Assembly (NCBI GenBank): GCA_014898425.1
Contig: RCSZ01000003.1
Coordinates: forward strand, 1,116,001-1,180,000
Direction: 5' to 3'
Length of the DNA: 64,000 bases
Source: Botryotinia globosa
Taxonomy: Eukaryota; Ascomycota; Leotiomycetes; Helotiales; Sclerotiniaceae
The position numbers were made by a program, and so were the translations under genes. A model generated the notes under the pieces. That model made no database searches, was not told the DNA's origin, and saw only the letters and a list, made by a program, of their open reading frames with translations. Of this stretch, positions 22,341-33,863 are shown piece after piece; position 1 is the stretch's first letter, and the number at the start of each line of letters is the position of its first letter.

Positions 22341-23986
22341 CTACCTACCAAACCTCCTAATCTCCAACCACCTCAGCCCACAATACGAGATTGCCGAAAA
22401 CGCAAAAGCCAACTCGAACCCGACATCCCCTCCATACTCCGCACCACAAAGTTTCCCAATCGGCCCCGTGAACCACACCTGCGCCATACCCAACACCGCG
22501 CCCATAACCCCAAAAAGAAAAGCCACCACGGCAGCTATGCCCGGCGGCAACCGACTCGCATCCATGTAATTCTCGGGTCTATATCCTTGGAATCCCTTTT
22601 TAAAGAAAACGTGTTCCGAGAGTGCGATTCCCTCATATATCGCTAGCCAGTAAGCGATCACGAGCATGAAATTCTCCAGCACGGCTTCGAAATTTCCGTA
22701 CCCCGGAATGGCAACTGCGCAATAGATGAGTGTTCCGATGAAGGTCCACACGAAACGCGGTACGCGTGCTGTGGCTGAGGAAAGCACTTGCAGGGAGAGA
22801 GACACGGAATAGATGTTCGGACAGTTGTTTGCGATGATGGAGAGAGCGAGGATGACGATACAGAATTGTCCGAACTTGCCAAGTGGGGGGATGAGGACTG
22901 AAGAGAGAAGTCCTCCGATCCCTGAATTGGTGTAGTTGCTCATGAAGACGTTGTCCCCTCCGTTGCCAGCCATAGCTGTAGCGACAGCTGCGCCCAACAT
23001 TTCGGTGAATAGAAGCGGAAATATCAAGCCGGCGAATGTCCAGAGGAAGATAGATTTCCGACTGCGGTTGACAGGTTGATATACGGTATAATCTGCGGCG
23101 TAGCTTGTCCAGCCCGTGGCAAACCCAAAAATGCTCGCTGCGAAAGAGAGACAGGCCCCTGTTTCGGATTTACCCACGCTCATAGGAGTGTTGATGAAGT
23201 TGCCACTATGGGCAAATTCTCCAAGCACAATGAGGAAGATTATAAGACAGGGGATCCAAGAGTAGCGTTCATAAGTGTGCACGATTTTGTAACCAAAAAG
23301 GGTTACGATGAAGGTAGCTGCTGCAATGACGATTATGCCCGCCCAACCTGGCATGCGAGGGTTCACAGCGTTGAAAAGTTGCGCCCCGACTATAACATTT
23401 ACGGCTGACCAGCCAATACATGCAAGACAGTTGAAGATTGCAACTAGAGAAAAATTAGCATGGTTTTTCGATCAGAACTCGATGATGCTATGCATTTGGA
23501 GAAAGGGGAGGCAAACTCACTAATCTTAACCCCATACCATCCAAAATAAAACCTACTCAAAACCATCTGTCTCAGCCCAAACCTCGGTCCAAACATTGAG
23601 AAAAACGCAACCGGTACCACCCCCAGCAAATTCACAAACAGAATAATCAGCACCGTATCCACAAATCCAAGATGAAAAACCGGGTAACTCAATGCTCCAA
23701 GCGCAAAAGAGGACACGACCAAGTTGGCTGATAACCATAATGTGCCTATCTGGCTCAAACCCGCAGTACTGCGTTCATCGCTGGGAACGCGTTCAATACC
23801 GCGGGACTCGACGCCGAAGCGACTAGTATAGCGATGAGCTTTGGCGTACCAGGTACTCCCTTCTTGGAGGGATGAGCTGTGGATGGCGATTTCTTTGGAG
23901 TTGAGGGGGTGGTCTTGGTCTGAAGAGGTTGTGGTGTGGGTTTGGGCGATTTCGGGGTCGTAGACCCTTTCTCTTGTGAAGGGCAT
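22341..23986 (-). CDS. NCS1-family purine/cytosine permease, Fcy2-like
   Basis: Two exons, 23986-23521 and 23443-22341, give 522 residues. The 77-nt intron splits an Ile codon in the first transmembrane third. It is a plasma-membrane proton symporter of the nucleobase cation symporter-1 family. The polar cytosolic N-terminus (about 95 residues) precedes about twelve hydrophobic segments. Family marks include LSQIGTLWLSANLVVSSFAL in helix 1, MFGPRFGLRQMVLSRFYFG, GWTSYAADYTVYQP after helix 5, and CPNIYSVSLSLQ in helix 8. These match the fungal cytosine-purine (Fcy2/FcyB) branch rather than the allantoin/uracil branch, so adenine, guanine, hypoxanthine or cytosine uptake is likely. The exact substrate is not readable. 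It is transcribed toward the GPALPP1-like gene. No pathway partner is adjacent. Confidence 0.93.
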
Positions 23987-26321
23987 GTTTGAGAGAGTGT
24001 TGTTATTTGTTATTCTGTTTGGTTGTGGGATATGAGGAGGAGGTTGAAGGAAGTCTTGCTCCTTTTATCTCTGTCTGGACACGTGGAAAGACTTTGACAG
24101 CCCCAAAACTTCAAGGTATCAATCTCATAGGCTGGGCTATTGTAATAGAGGCCAATCTTAGATATTGGGTCTGTATGTGGCTTTGTTTCCATGTAGGTGA
24201 TTCAGTGTAAGTGAATTACCATTCAACTTCCAGTCAACTCCCCTGTGGTTTATTCAATTCAAATATCCGAGAGCCAGTGGATGAAAAAATCACAGTATCT
24301 CTCTCCTTTCATCGATAATCATCTGGGAACTTGAGACAGGATTGTATGATTCACAGAATTTCAAGTTTAGCAGCTCTTTATAATCAGATGGGGGGGGGGG
24401 GAGAATGTGGAGTATGAAGGTACCACCGAGACCAACCAACGGATACTTGATGCCGCTGATTTCCTGCCAGGAAGTTTCAGCTAGGAATCCAGTATGCGTG
24501 ATTGCTAGATATTGTAGGATGTCAGATCTTCTGTAGCAAACAAACTGACCTCCTGCGGGAAAGTAGGCGACGCCGAAATGATATTGCGGAAAAGAGAATC
24601 CTTAAGTAGCGGAATAAAAACGTAGCGAAGTTATTTCCAGTATAGTATACGTAGAAGAAAACAAAAATCCAACTACCAGGCCTTTAATACAAACAATTGG
24701 AAATTAACTTTATACAAGGTACTCCAGGGACGCGATCCCAAGTCACTCACGCATGGAACAGCAACTCAAAATGATAAAGTTACTGATTACTGCAAAGTGT
24801 ATGCAGTACCACGGTGAGAACAATAGTAGAAACACTTCATGGATTCTGCATTGCGGTGTGCATATCGGGTTATACGACAGCTTTGTCGGTGGCATTTTCC
24901 TAGGGGAGAATATTGAAATGGGTTTCTGGGCCGATGTAGTTAGGAGATGATTTGATGGTTTGTACAACGTTTATTGGTAAGTCAATAAGTTTTGTGAAAG
25001 CCACCGAGGGGTGCAGGCTAGGCTTGGGTTTGTCTCACCATGATGACTGTGAATGTGCAGAAGTATAGAGGAAATAGGCTGATGCTTAGAGGGAATGAGA
25101 AATAATGAGAAGCAATGTCCGTAGAAGACGATACGGAAAGATTAATGGCATGAGCCATATGGAGGAGGTCCCGAAAGCTTCGTCAATGCTTGTGACCGGA
25201 CCAGATGCTCACTCAAATGCTTATCTTTCCCCAAATAAATCCTATTCACATGTGCCAACCAATCGCTTCAAATGATAGATTAATTGACACCTTCTAGTGT
25301 GCGAGCGGAAAGCATAACCGATCGGAAGTGTCCGGATGTACCAAATGAGTTAGAAGTTCGGCGTTTGTTTTTCTTGTGCAACGGTCTGATGTAGACTTTC
25401 TTCTTTCTTCTGACAGCTAGGGAAGAGGCGCCAAGGTACAACTGATTGATCGGAATCTGTATGTTTCAGCTAATTATACGCTCCTGTTCCCCCTCACCTT
25501 ACCTAGACATTCAGACATTCTCTCATTTTGACGCACGAAGCACCAAATATAATTTCACAGCATCGCTATTAGAGATACAATTCTCCGATCTTCATCTCTA
25601 TACATCCCGTCTCTCACAACCTCAGTACCTCTGCACCTATCCGAGCGGTTTTCGTACCCTTGGAATCTGCAACTTTCCGTGACAGCACATCCACCAGACC
25701 ATTGCACGAGTATCTCACGTGCCTTCCAAGCCTTTCACTTTGGTGGAGGGGTACTGCGCCTTTCCGATCATGGGCGTGCGGGTTCTTAGCATGGGAATGC
25801 ATGTCTCATCTGATGTATTTATTGTCCATTATGCTCAATTCTTGTGAAATTGGGCAGATAGCCGATTTTGGGGGTTTGGGATGAAATTGAAGGAGATTTT
25901 TGGAAACGCACAAACGAATCCGATGTATGTAATGCCCCTAGTATCATACGACCAACGGGAAGGTGAACCTGATATAAAGAGGCAATGCAACGTTTCAATT
26001 AACGTTTATTTCGGATGCGTTTCATGATTTGCGTATCAGAAATACCAAAGGGGATAATGCACGTGTTTCCTGTGGTGCGGACATGTCAATGTCAAATGCA
26101 GTTCATTTTGGACGTCAATTGTTCCTTGAATTGCATGCATTGTAGCGGTCAAGAATGATATTTCAAGGTTCCCCTGTCCAAGGCTTTGATGGCTTGCATG
26201 GATCGCGAATTGATGTAGCGAATTCTGCAGCTAGAGAACTGCCCTTGTAATAGCTGAGATCGAAATCACAGCAATACCAAGACATTGAGGCTGAAAATCA
26301 ATACTTCAGATACTTTGCTGC
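23987..26321. other. 2.3-kb intergenic region, no gene seen
   Basis: Lies between the permease start and the stop of the beta-lactamase-fold gene. It contains a run of 12 G at 24390-24401 and otherwise only short frames of up to about 78 codons, none with splice-linked partners or family resemblance. It presumably includes the permease promoter. No transposon remnants or inverted repeats were recognised by eye. Confidence 0.4.
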
Positions 26322-27481
26322 TCATTTCTTGGGTTGAAAGTGTAGCCTCGCCTCCTCGGCGAGATGACGAGGTGCCATGACTCCGTATTTAGACTCATCA
26401 TTCTCCAACCAATAGTCGTGTATGACCCCTCGCTTCACGTCAGTCCTTTTTACTGTAATTTTTCCCGAAATTATCCTCCAGAACAAAGCTTGTACCTCGA
26501 GAATCATCTCCTCCGCATCTACCGCATACGTCAAGTGGCCACAAGCAAGTCGCACTCTTGGTGCTGCTGTCTCGCTCGATTCATGTAGTCTACTGAGTTC
26601 AGAATTTCGATGTTTTGCGAAGGATGAGAGTAGGTCAAGTGATGTCATGTATTGAATCCAATTGCCTCCCTCTTCCGGAAAGATTATCGCGGCTTGAGTA
26701 GAAGGCAGACTGGGGTTTTGATCTTCCTCATCTGGAAGTTCGGATATGATGGGATATCTGTGTCTTGTGTAGAGAGTATCCCCAACAAACAAATATTGTT
26801 CTTCAATATCATACCAGGCAAGTGAGTCAGGTGTATGCTAGCATAGAGAATTAGTAATCGCACATCAAGGAAGTCTTTCGGAAAAGAAGGAGGGAGCGGT
26901 AAATGAAATATTCAAGTAGAACTGGACATAGCAGAGGATGATATGAAATGGTCGATTGAGCTTACGCCTGGGATTTGAATGAACTGGATGCGGAAGTGGG
27001 TGTTGTGCATTGAAAAGTACTCCAGCTGACGAGCCCAATGTGACACTTTATAATTCGGTGTCGATACGTTCATATATTTACAAAGAGAGCTCGTCGGCAA
27101 ATCTTCGAGAATGAATGATTTGTCATTCTCCGAGGCCACAATGGTAGGGTTTGTCGGTAGAAACTCTGGAAGACCAAGAATGTGATCATAATGACAATGA
27201 GTGCAGATTATGATATATGGCTTCTCGCCATTCGGATTCAAACTCTGATTGTTGAAGGATGAAATAGGGTATTCTTCGATGAATCTGCGTAGTGATGTAA
27301 GTTTGATTGTCCTGTCTCGAGGCGAATTGCATCCCGTATCCGTTATGATCACGTAGTTGAAACCTAATTTAATGTAGATATATGGTTGTTCTCCATACGA
27401 ATCATCCTCTGATATAACAAAGGTAGAAGGATTTAACCTCCTGCTCACAAAGCTTGTTGAACTTAAGCTCAAGTCAGCCAT
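26322..27481 (-). CDS. Metallo-beta-lactamase-fold hydrolase
   Basis: Two exons, 27481-26966 and 26837-26322, give 343 residues. The intron (128 nt, GTAAGC donor, ACTAA branch, GCTAG acceptor) falls exactly before the third metal ligand, so splicing restores PGHTPDSLAWYD. All canonical zinc ligands are visible: H95, H97, D99 and H100 in THCHYDH, then the His of GHTPDS, the Asp of FVGDTLYT and the His of ACGHLTYA. The active site should therefore be intact and dinuclear. There is no signal peptide or membrane helix, so it is probably cytosolic. This superfamily includes glyoxalase II, lactonases and many fungal enzymes of unknown substrate, and I cannot choose among them. No biosynthetic gene lies nearby. 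Confidence 0.9.
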
Positions 27482-30203
27482 TATTGTAAGATTTCCAGCG
27501 ACGAGAATAACAGGACGTTGTTTTCTATAACTCCTATCGAGGAAGGAGAAACTGATGTGTTCAGGTTAGAGATGGCTCGCATAACAAATCATAGGTAGCC
27601 GTGGTTCTTGTTATAGACCAGTTCTTCAAGACTGTCTGTTTCGAAGGACAAGCAATCAGATGTGAAGTAAGGTTGTCGGATGATGATTTACTCGCCGACT
27701 GTACGAAGGCGCATCCTGTGAGTTGTGCCTATGACATCACCTGATCATTCCATTTGTTATTTGATAGGGCTACCTGTTCCTACCTCGCTATCCACATTGG
27801 CGGGGCCAAAAAGATATGAGATAGTGGTTAGAAGTAAGAAGTAAGAAGTAAGAAGTCAGCAGATTTGATGATGGATTGAAGATAAGGTTGAAAAGATACG
27901 TCGTGGAATGCATATGGCTAGCTAGGTGTCGTAATCAGTTTCATGTACCCGCCAAACGTGTTTCGAATCTTCACTGGCTAGGTAATAATATCATAAACAA
28001 TATTATGTTTGTTGTTGTTGTTGTTGTTGTTGTAGAGTCAAGTCAGTCAATTATATGTTCTTTCGTAAGCAACGCAACTACCTAGGCACGTGCTAGGTAT
28101 ATTGTCTGTGCGTAATAAAGGCTGTGAATTCGGGATTGAAGGATGGCGGAGTGGCTCGAGAGTGGGTAGATAATCCGATCTTGGTGCGAAATGCATTTTC
28201 TTTCGGAGTATTAAATGGACTAGGGAGTCACGTGTGAGTCTCGATGGAGTCTAACCAAATACTACCTAGGTTAGCTTCGATATGCTATGTGATGGATTTC
28301 TTACTAAATTGAATCCTTTTCGAATTTTCACTTACTGGTATCTAGGTACTGACTGACCTGGGGAGATGTTCAGAACATTCAAATATTCCCTCACACGAAA
28401 TCATACAGCCAAAGGCGTATCTTCTCCGACACATGACTCAAAAGTGGCAATGGTTCAAAGGAACAACTACTAACTACTCAATCATTGGCAGTAATCTCCA
28501 GACAAACTTCTTTGCTGAACATCTAGACCGAATCTACCACGGGAGCGTATCACATTTTGTTTCTCTCTCAAATTTGAAACAAGGGCCGCGATACTCGATC
28601 ATTCTTCGTTACAGATTGCCTTTACATCCCTCTACAGAATCACCCTACACAAAGATATTTGAAACACGGTATAAAGTACACGCCCATAGAAAAATCTAGG
28701 CCGAACTGGTTCAAACTTCAGATGTTTGTTTAATAAACATTTGTAATTCCATCTCAACCTATACACACCTCATCACATCTCTCTCAAACCTCAGACGAGA
28801 TGACCTGCAGAGTTCACACGGCATAAATTCCGAAAACATCAGAGGATTCATTATGGCCTTAGCATCAAACTACCATCTACTGGGTACCTTGGACGAGAGT
28901 CTAGAGTGATGATAATTTGGTGGGACAAGAGGCCGGCGTTTATCTCATATGATGATGAAAAACGAACACAATATATACCATTCGAACGATGAACCGATGA
29001 ACTCTCTACACTTCCTAGCTAGGTATTCCCGATTATGCCTCTTCTCAAGCCACTTGAATCGACTTAAATGGCTCAACCTCCGACATCCAGACCAAAAACG
29101 TGCCACAGATGAATTAAGAAATATCAGTTGATTGGCAATTATTAAAGCAAACGTTAAGATTCCCATCTTGACCTTATGGGACTATTTTAATTGGGTACGG
29201 TTAATTTACGACAAGGTCCCAAAGAGCACTTTGACCATCAACCAAGCATTTTCGCGACATTTCGTTTCTTGCAAGTTGCAATGTTCTCTTCCGAGTTACC
29301 CCTTGCACAACCCCGCAAAAACACGTCCTGGCTCTTAAATTGTTCAAACTAATGATCAGAAAATGTTTCCAATATCAGAATATTTATACTTGGGACCGAC
29401 GATAGGACCTTAGCCGTTCTCTTCTTACAAAGTTTCCCTCGATACTCCACTTGGGAGACACTTGGGAGACACTTGGAAAATACATGGAGGGGTATCTACT
29501 ACTAGTTAGTACTGTCAGAATTGTTACGCTTTCTTGCCAACCAATGGTTTGCTTTGAATATTTCTCTTTCTTTCATTCATTGCTCGTTTCTTTGTTTACA
29601 AGAAACAGTTTTAATACAGCGTTCCCCAGTTATTGTTCATTCCTTTCCAGTATATCAGCCGGTCTGTTGTGATACATTCCCTTGAGTTTTTCTTTGTCTC
29701 TGGAAGTACAAAGAGAAAGCATTTGCCAAGGACCTTCACTTTTCAACCTTCCTCTTGACGTCTATCTCGCTTTCTATTGTTCCATTGTTTGTTCTCTTTC
29801 CTCGAGTGAATGCACTCGAGTTCGCTTGAGGAGTCACCCCATTGTTCTCTGTCACAATAAAGAACCTTCGATTCATACAACAGTCTTTGTTTAGTTATAA
29901 TCTTTGTTATTACTCGAATATCTATTGTTCAGTCATACTAAACAATGTTCACGCTGGCCGGGAATCATCTATAAAGTTCCATACAATAACCTTTCAATGT
30001 CTTTCTCTTCATAAATCGAACCATTACTTCTTTCAATCTCACAACTCTCCGAATCGAATAAACATTCACAAAGAACTCGATCAGAAGAAGCATAATTCGA
30101 ACCTATAAGTTTAAATCAAATACACATCCTTGCAGGCAAGAAAAACACACCGATTCAATTATTCAAACACACACAGCTCGAAACTCAAGAAAAAAACTTC
30201 AAC
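27482..30203. other. 2.7-kb gene-poor spacer, long upstream region of the secreted gene
   Basis: No protein-coding frame with support is present. A (GTT)n run lies near 28008-28033, and a 3-copy GAAGTAA motif near 27834-27855. The last about 700 bases are C/T- and A-rich and stop-dense, like a long fungal 5' leader or promoter of the gene starting at 30204. A short direct repeat CTTGGGAGACA occurs at about 29450-29470. Confidence 0.4.
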
Positions 30204-31601
30204 ATGAAGTCTACAATTTCAATCGTCATCGCGGCTTTCGCATTGCTGTTCCAAATAACCGCAGCTCACACATGGGCTGATGAGCTTCGAGTCATTGCAC
30301 GAAATGGAACCTTCACAACTCCAAAAGGCTACCCCCGTGCTTACACTCCCCGGACTGGAGCATACAACCCCGACGACAATCTCTGGAAACTCTTAAACAC
30401 CGTTCCCGAATCTACCACGATCTGTAACCCAAAACAAATACCAGGAGCAAAGCCTCTAGACTCGTCTCAACAAATTTTGAGCGCTGCTCCAGGAGACTTT
30501 GTTGCCGTCAGATACCAAGAGAATGGACATGTTACTGAGCCTACGCAAGCAGACACTCCAGAACAAGGCAAGGGCTTCGGCAGCGGTATTGTGTACGTTT
30601 ACGGTACAGCTGACAGCAAAGCAACCGACAAATTTAACGACATTCACAAAGTATGGAACAAAGATGGAACTGGTGGAGACAAGCGAGGAAAGCTTCTTGC
30701 CACTCAGTACTTTGATGACATGGCATGCTTCCTTGCAGGCAATACTAATGGCAACCTTTTTGTTGACGAACCGAATAACAAAGTCACTATTGCTATGGCA
30801 AGAGCAGAAGCTTATAAATTCGCACCGACAACTCAAATGGGCCCCAACCTCTGGTGCCAGACTGATTTCCAGATTCCAGCAGAAGCACAAGCAAACAAAG
30901 ACTACAGCATCTACTGGGTTTGGGATTGGCCTACCATGGATAAGAAGACCGGCAAGACAACCGTCAGCGAAATCTACACTTCTTGTGCTGACATCGCCAT
31001 CACTGGTACTGCCAACAAGGATGAAGTCTCTTATGTTGCACCTCAAGATCTCAACAGCGCTGCGCAATGGAGTCAGATGGTCAATCCCTTTGTCGTCGAT
31101 CCCACCGCCGCTCAAAAACCATGGTCTATGCGCGCAACTACCGATCTCTTTGCTAAGCCAACCGTCTTCGCTGCAGCTGGAACAACAGCTCACGTTCAAC
31201 CAACCACTGCAGCCTCCAGCTCTCAGCAACAGTCATCCACCATTCAGCAACAATCATCCACCACCCAACAAGTAGCAACCGCTACCCCGGCCTCTACACA
31301 TCAAGGCCTCACCACCGTTACTATTTACGTCACTCAGACCTCCGGTGTAGCAAATCCAACAGGTGTCGCCACCGGTGCGCAAGCAGGTGTTGGAGCTCCC
31401 TCAGTTTCTCCTTCTGGATTCGCATCAGCAAGCACTTCAGTCCCTTCGAGTGTAGCTTCTGCTTCCCCTTCTGCGTTCGCATCGGCAAGTGCCTCAGCCC
31501 CTTCGGGCGTGGCTTCCGCAAGCGGCTCCTACGCTCCTTACCCTGCCATTCAACCTTTCATGAAGCGCTCCCTCAAGATCCGAGGTCGTAACGTGAATTG
31601 A
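30204..31601 (+). CDS. Secreted protein with N-terminal His (LPMO-like candidate)
   Basis: Single-exon gene of 465 residues. Residues 1-21 form a signal peptide. Cleavage after ITAA would expose His22 as the mature N-terminus (HTWADEL). Lytic polysaccharide monooxygenases (LPMOs) bind copper with exactly such a His plus an internal His. A candidate second ligand is His109 in RYQENGHVTEP, and an axial Tyr could be Tyr237 in YSIYWVWDWP, a strand typical near LPMO C-termini. Four cysteines in the core (C74, C175, C218, C261) could make two disulfides. From about residue 330 the chain becomes a Ser/Thr/Ala/Gln-rich, probably O-glycosylated tail with SSTxQQ and SASxSP-type repeats, ending in basic FMKRSLKIRGRNVN. 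There is no GPI signal. The core recalls a fungal domain of unknown function (I think DUF7492); copper binding and oxidase activity are inference. Confidence 0.85.
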   Translation: MKSTISIVIAAFALLFQITAAHTWADELRVIARNGTFTTPKGYPRAYTPRTGAYNPDDNLWKLLNTVPESTTICNPKQIPGAKPLDSSQQILSAAPGDFVAVRYQENGHVTEPTQADTPEQGKGFGSGIVYVYGTADSKATDKFNDIHKVWNKDGTGGDKRGKLLATQYFDDMACFLAGNTNGNLFVDEPNNKVTIAMARAEAYKFAPTTQMGPNLWCQTDFQIPAEAQANKDYSIYWVWDWPTMDKKTGKTTVSEIYTSCADIAITGTANKDEVSYVAPQDLNSAAQWSQMVNPFVVDPTAAQKPWSMRATTDLFAKPTVFAAAGTTAHVQPTTAASSSQQQSSTIQQQSSTTQQVATATPASTHQGLTTVTIYVTQTSGVANPTGVATGAQAGVGAPSVSPSGFASASTSVPSSVASASPSAFASASASAPSGVASASGSYAPYPAIQPFMKRSLKIRGRNVN

Positions 31602-32638
31602 GTTCGAACAGGGATGGAAAGAGTCAACGGACGGAGTGGAGGAATAGATGAGTGGATAAGTAGATAGATAGATTAGATAGATACCCCCCTTTTTCCTTTC
31701 AAGCAACTCAATTACATGCACAGCATAACACAGCCAAAATTGATAGATAGATAAGATACCCTGGAGTTCGTTTTTGTTTTTTACATTACTACGGAGTTTG
31801 CTGGCGGTTTTTCTCTTCTTTTCTCTTCTCTTCTTTTTTTCTTTTAGAATTCTTTATGGTTCTTTGAGGCTGGTTGGCTGGCTAGTTCATACAATACAAC
31901 ACAGATTGTTTTTTCTTTTGTTAACTTTACATTTTACTTCACTTTTACTTTTACCCTTTCCTTTTTATGAAAATGATGATGATAACGATGACGTTTTTTT
32001 GTGGTTTTGGAGATGGATTTGAAGCATATGGACAAGGCATTCGGTTTGGTTTGGTGCCTGGAACGGATATGAAAAGTATATGGATATGGATGATACCCCA
32101 TTGGACTTGCATGGCTTTTTACTACACTCGTTTTTGTTTTTCGTTTTTCGTACATGTTGAGAAGGGGAGAGGGTGTTTAGGTGTTTAGGAGGTCAGGTGT
32201 TTAGGGGATTAGATATCACATCGTTCATAGCTGGTTGTGAATGGTTGTGAATGGAATGGTTATAGATGAATATGAAAACTCTTACGAATAATGAATTCTG
32301 AATTTTGAATAATTAGATCTTGGATATATGACGAGTGTAATGCGTGTGATGAGTAGTGATTAATTCATAAAATAAAATTACCCGATGAAAAGGGATAAAT
32401 AGATACTAATAAGGTTATATGATAGAATAGTTACTCAGACATATACATCTAATTTGAGTAAACCATTCAAGTTCTCGAATCATAATATACATACTATACA
32501 TATAGCGATAAACCTTAAGGATTTCTTTTCTTGAGTATTTATTTATATCCAAATGAATGAATGAGTATTTATATATATATTAATTCTTCTCTTCAATTTT
32601 ATAATTATTTTGATACTGGGTATTATTTGATTGTTTTA
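31602..32638. other. AT-rich 3' region, low complexity
   Basis: Follows the secreted gene. It is built of TAGATAGATA runs (about 31660-31755), T/C-rich tracts (about 31800-31850) and increasing A+T. No gene was seen. It likely includes the 3' untranslated region of the secreted gene. Confidence 0.4.
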
Positions 32639-32858
32639 TATTTTTTGTATTTTTTGTATTTTTTGTATTTTTTGTATTTTTTGTATTTTTTGTATTTTTT
32701 GTATTTTTTGTATTTTTTGTATTTTTTGTATTTTTTGTATTTTTTGTATTTTTTGTATTTTTTGTATTTTTTGTATTTTTTGTATTTTTTGTATTTTTTG
32801 TATTTTTTGTATTTTATATATTTTATATATTTTTTGTATTTTTTGTATTTTTTGTATT
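32639..32858. repeat. 9-bp minisatellite (TATTTTTTG)n
   Basis: About 20 near-perfect head-to-tail copies of TATTTTTTG, a short interruption at about 32811-32830 (TTTTATATA), then three more copies. Because the unit is a multiple of three, both strands give artificial open frames of repeating tripeptides; these are not genes. Confidence 0.95.
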
Positions 32859-32943
32859 TCTCATCTTCATCTTTTCATTTTCTTATTTTCTCATATCCCT
32901 ATATTCTAATCTCTTTATACTCTATTACTCTATATTACTCTCT

Positions 32944-33140
32944 AAACAAAACAAAACAAAACAAAACAAAACAAAACAAAACAAAACAAAATAAAATAAA
33001 ATAAAATAAAATAAAATAAAATAAAATAAAATAAAATAAAATAAAATAAAATAAAATAAAATAAAATAAAATAAAATAAAATAAAATAAAATAAAATAAA
33101 ATAAAATAAAATAAAATAAAATAAAATAAAATAAAATAAA
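32944..33140. repeat. Compound pentanucleotide microsatellite (AAAAC)n(AAAAT)n
   Basis: About 10 copies of AAAAC run directly into about 29 copies of AAAAT, perfect through the block. The two variants are cleanly sorted and not intermixed. The opposite strand yields spurious open frames of Phe/Ile/Leu/Tyr only. Confidence 0.95.
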
Positions 33141-33863
33141 TACAAACATAATCTAAATCCAAAGTTCAAGTATATACTAGAATAAAAGAGAAGAAAAGAA
33201 GAATAAAAAGAATAATGAATAGATATATATAAAAGTATGGAAATGTAGAAATGTAAAAGTGTAGAAGTATAATTGAGTTGAGGTGAGGTTGAGTTATATA
33301 ATGTTTATATGATATATATGATATATAGATATATATATTATTAATGAGATGGAGATGATATTAAAAGAAAGAGGAAGAAATAAAGAGAGGGGATATAATT
33401 AATGATTTATATAAAAAGGGTTATAAATTAATCAATGAGTGATGAATGGATGGTGAATAGATGGATTGAACCAGTTGAGAGTTACCTATAATGTAATAGA
33501 TTCAAGTACTAGAGGGGAAAGAGGAGATGGAAAGAATGTATGTATGTATAAATATACTTCGATGATTATGAGTCTCGAGGAAAAATATAATCACAAGGAT
33601 GGATAATTGTTTTGTATGGCAGATGAGAAAATGTGAACTGATGAATAAACAAGATGAGATTTTCTATCTTTTTCTTCGATATTTCCATGTTATTATATCT
33701 CAGTGATTGTGTGACATAATAGGTTCAGGGTTAACATCTATCGTCTTTCTTGGAAAACTTTCCTAGCTTGCTCTATCATAGAAGAAGAGCCCTATCTTTC
33801 TTTCACACTCTGAGTTTCCCATTGCATCGCAATTGATCGAAATTCATATCTCCATTTCCGTAT
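33141..33863. other. AT-rich spacer downstream of cyclophilin
   Basis: Very A+T-rich, with TATATA runs (about 33310-33340), GATGGATGAATAG-like runs and no coding frame of note. It probably holds the 3' untranslated region of the minus-strand cyclophilin near its right end. Confidence 0.4.

Noticed and set aside
24721..24760. GGGACGCGATCCC as a possible T arm
   Set aside because: The loop does not fit TTCRANY, and no anticodon arm or acceptor stem can be built around it.
22341..27481. Permease plus hydrolase as part of a biosynthetic or catabolic cluster
   Set aside because: No backbone enzyme, oxidoreductase set or pathway regulator lies nearby, and 2.3 kb separates them.
28141..28220. tRNA-like string GGCGGAGTGGCTCGAGAG
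   Set aside because: It resembles a D-arm region, but no T-arm (GGTTCGAATCC type) or acceptor pairing follows.
30456..31275. Frames of about 257 codons on both strands overlapping the secreted gene
   Set aside because: They are shadows of the real plus-strand gene, which has a signal peptide and domain-like composition. The shadows have no family resemblance.
32561..33169. Long open frames of repeating Phe/Leu/Tyr or Phe/Cys/Ile on both strands
   Set aside because: They are translations of the 9-bp and 5-bp arrays, whose units contain no stop in those frames. No ATG context, splice site or non-repeat sequence supports a gene.
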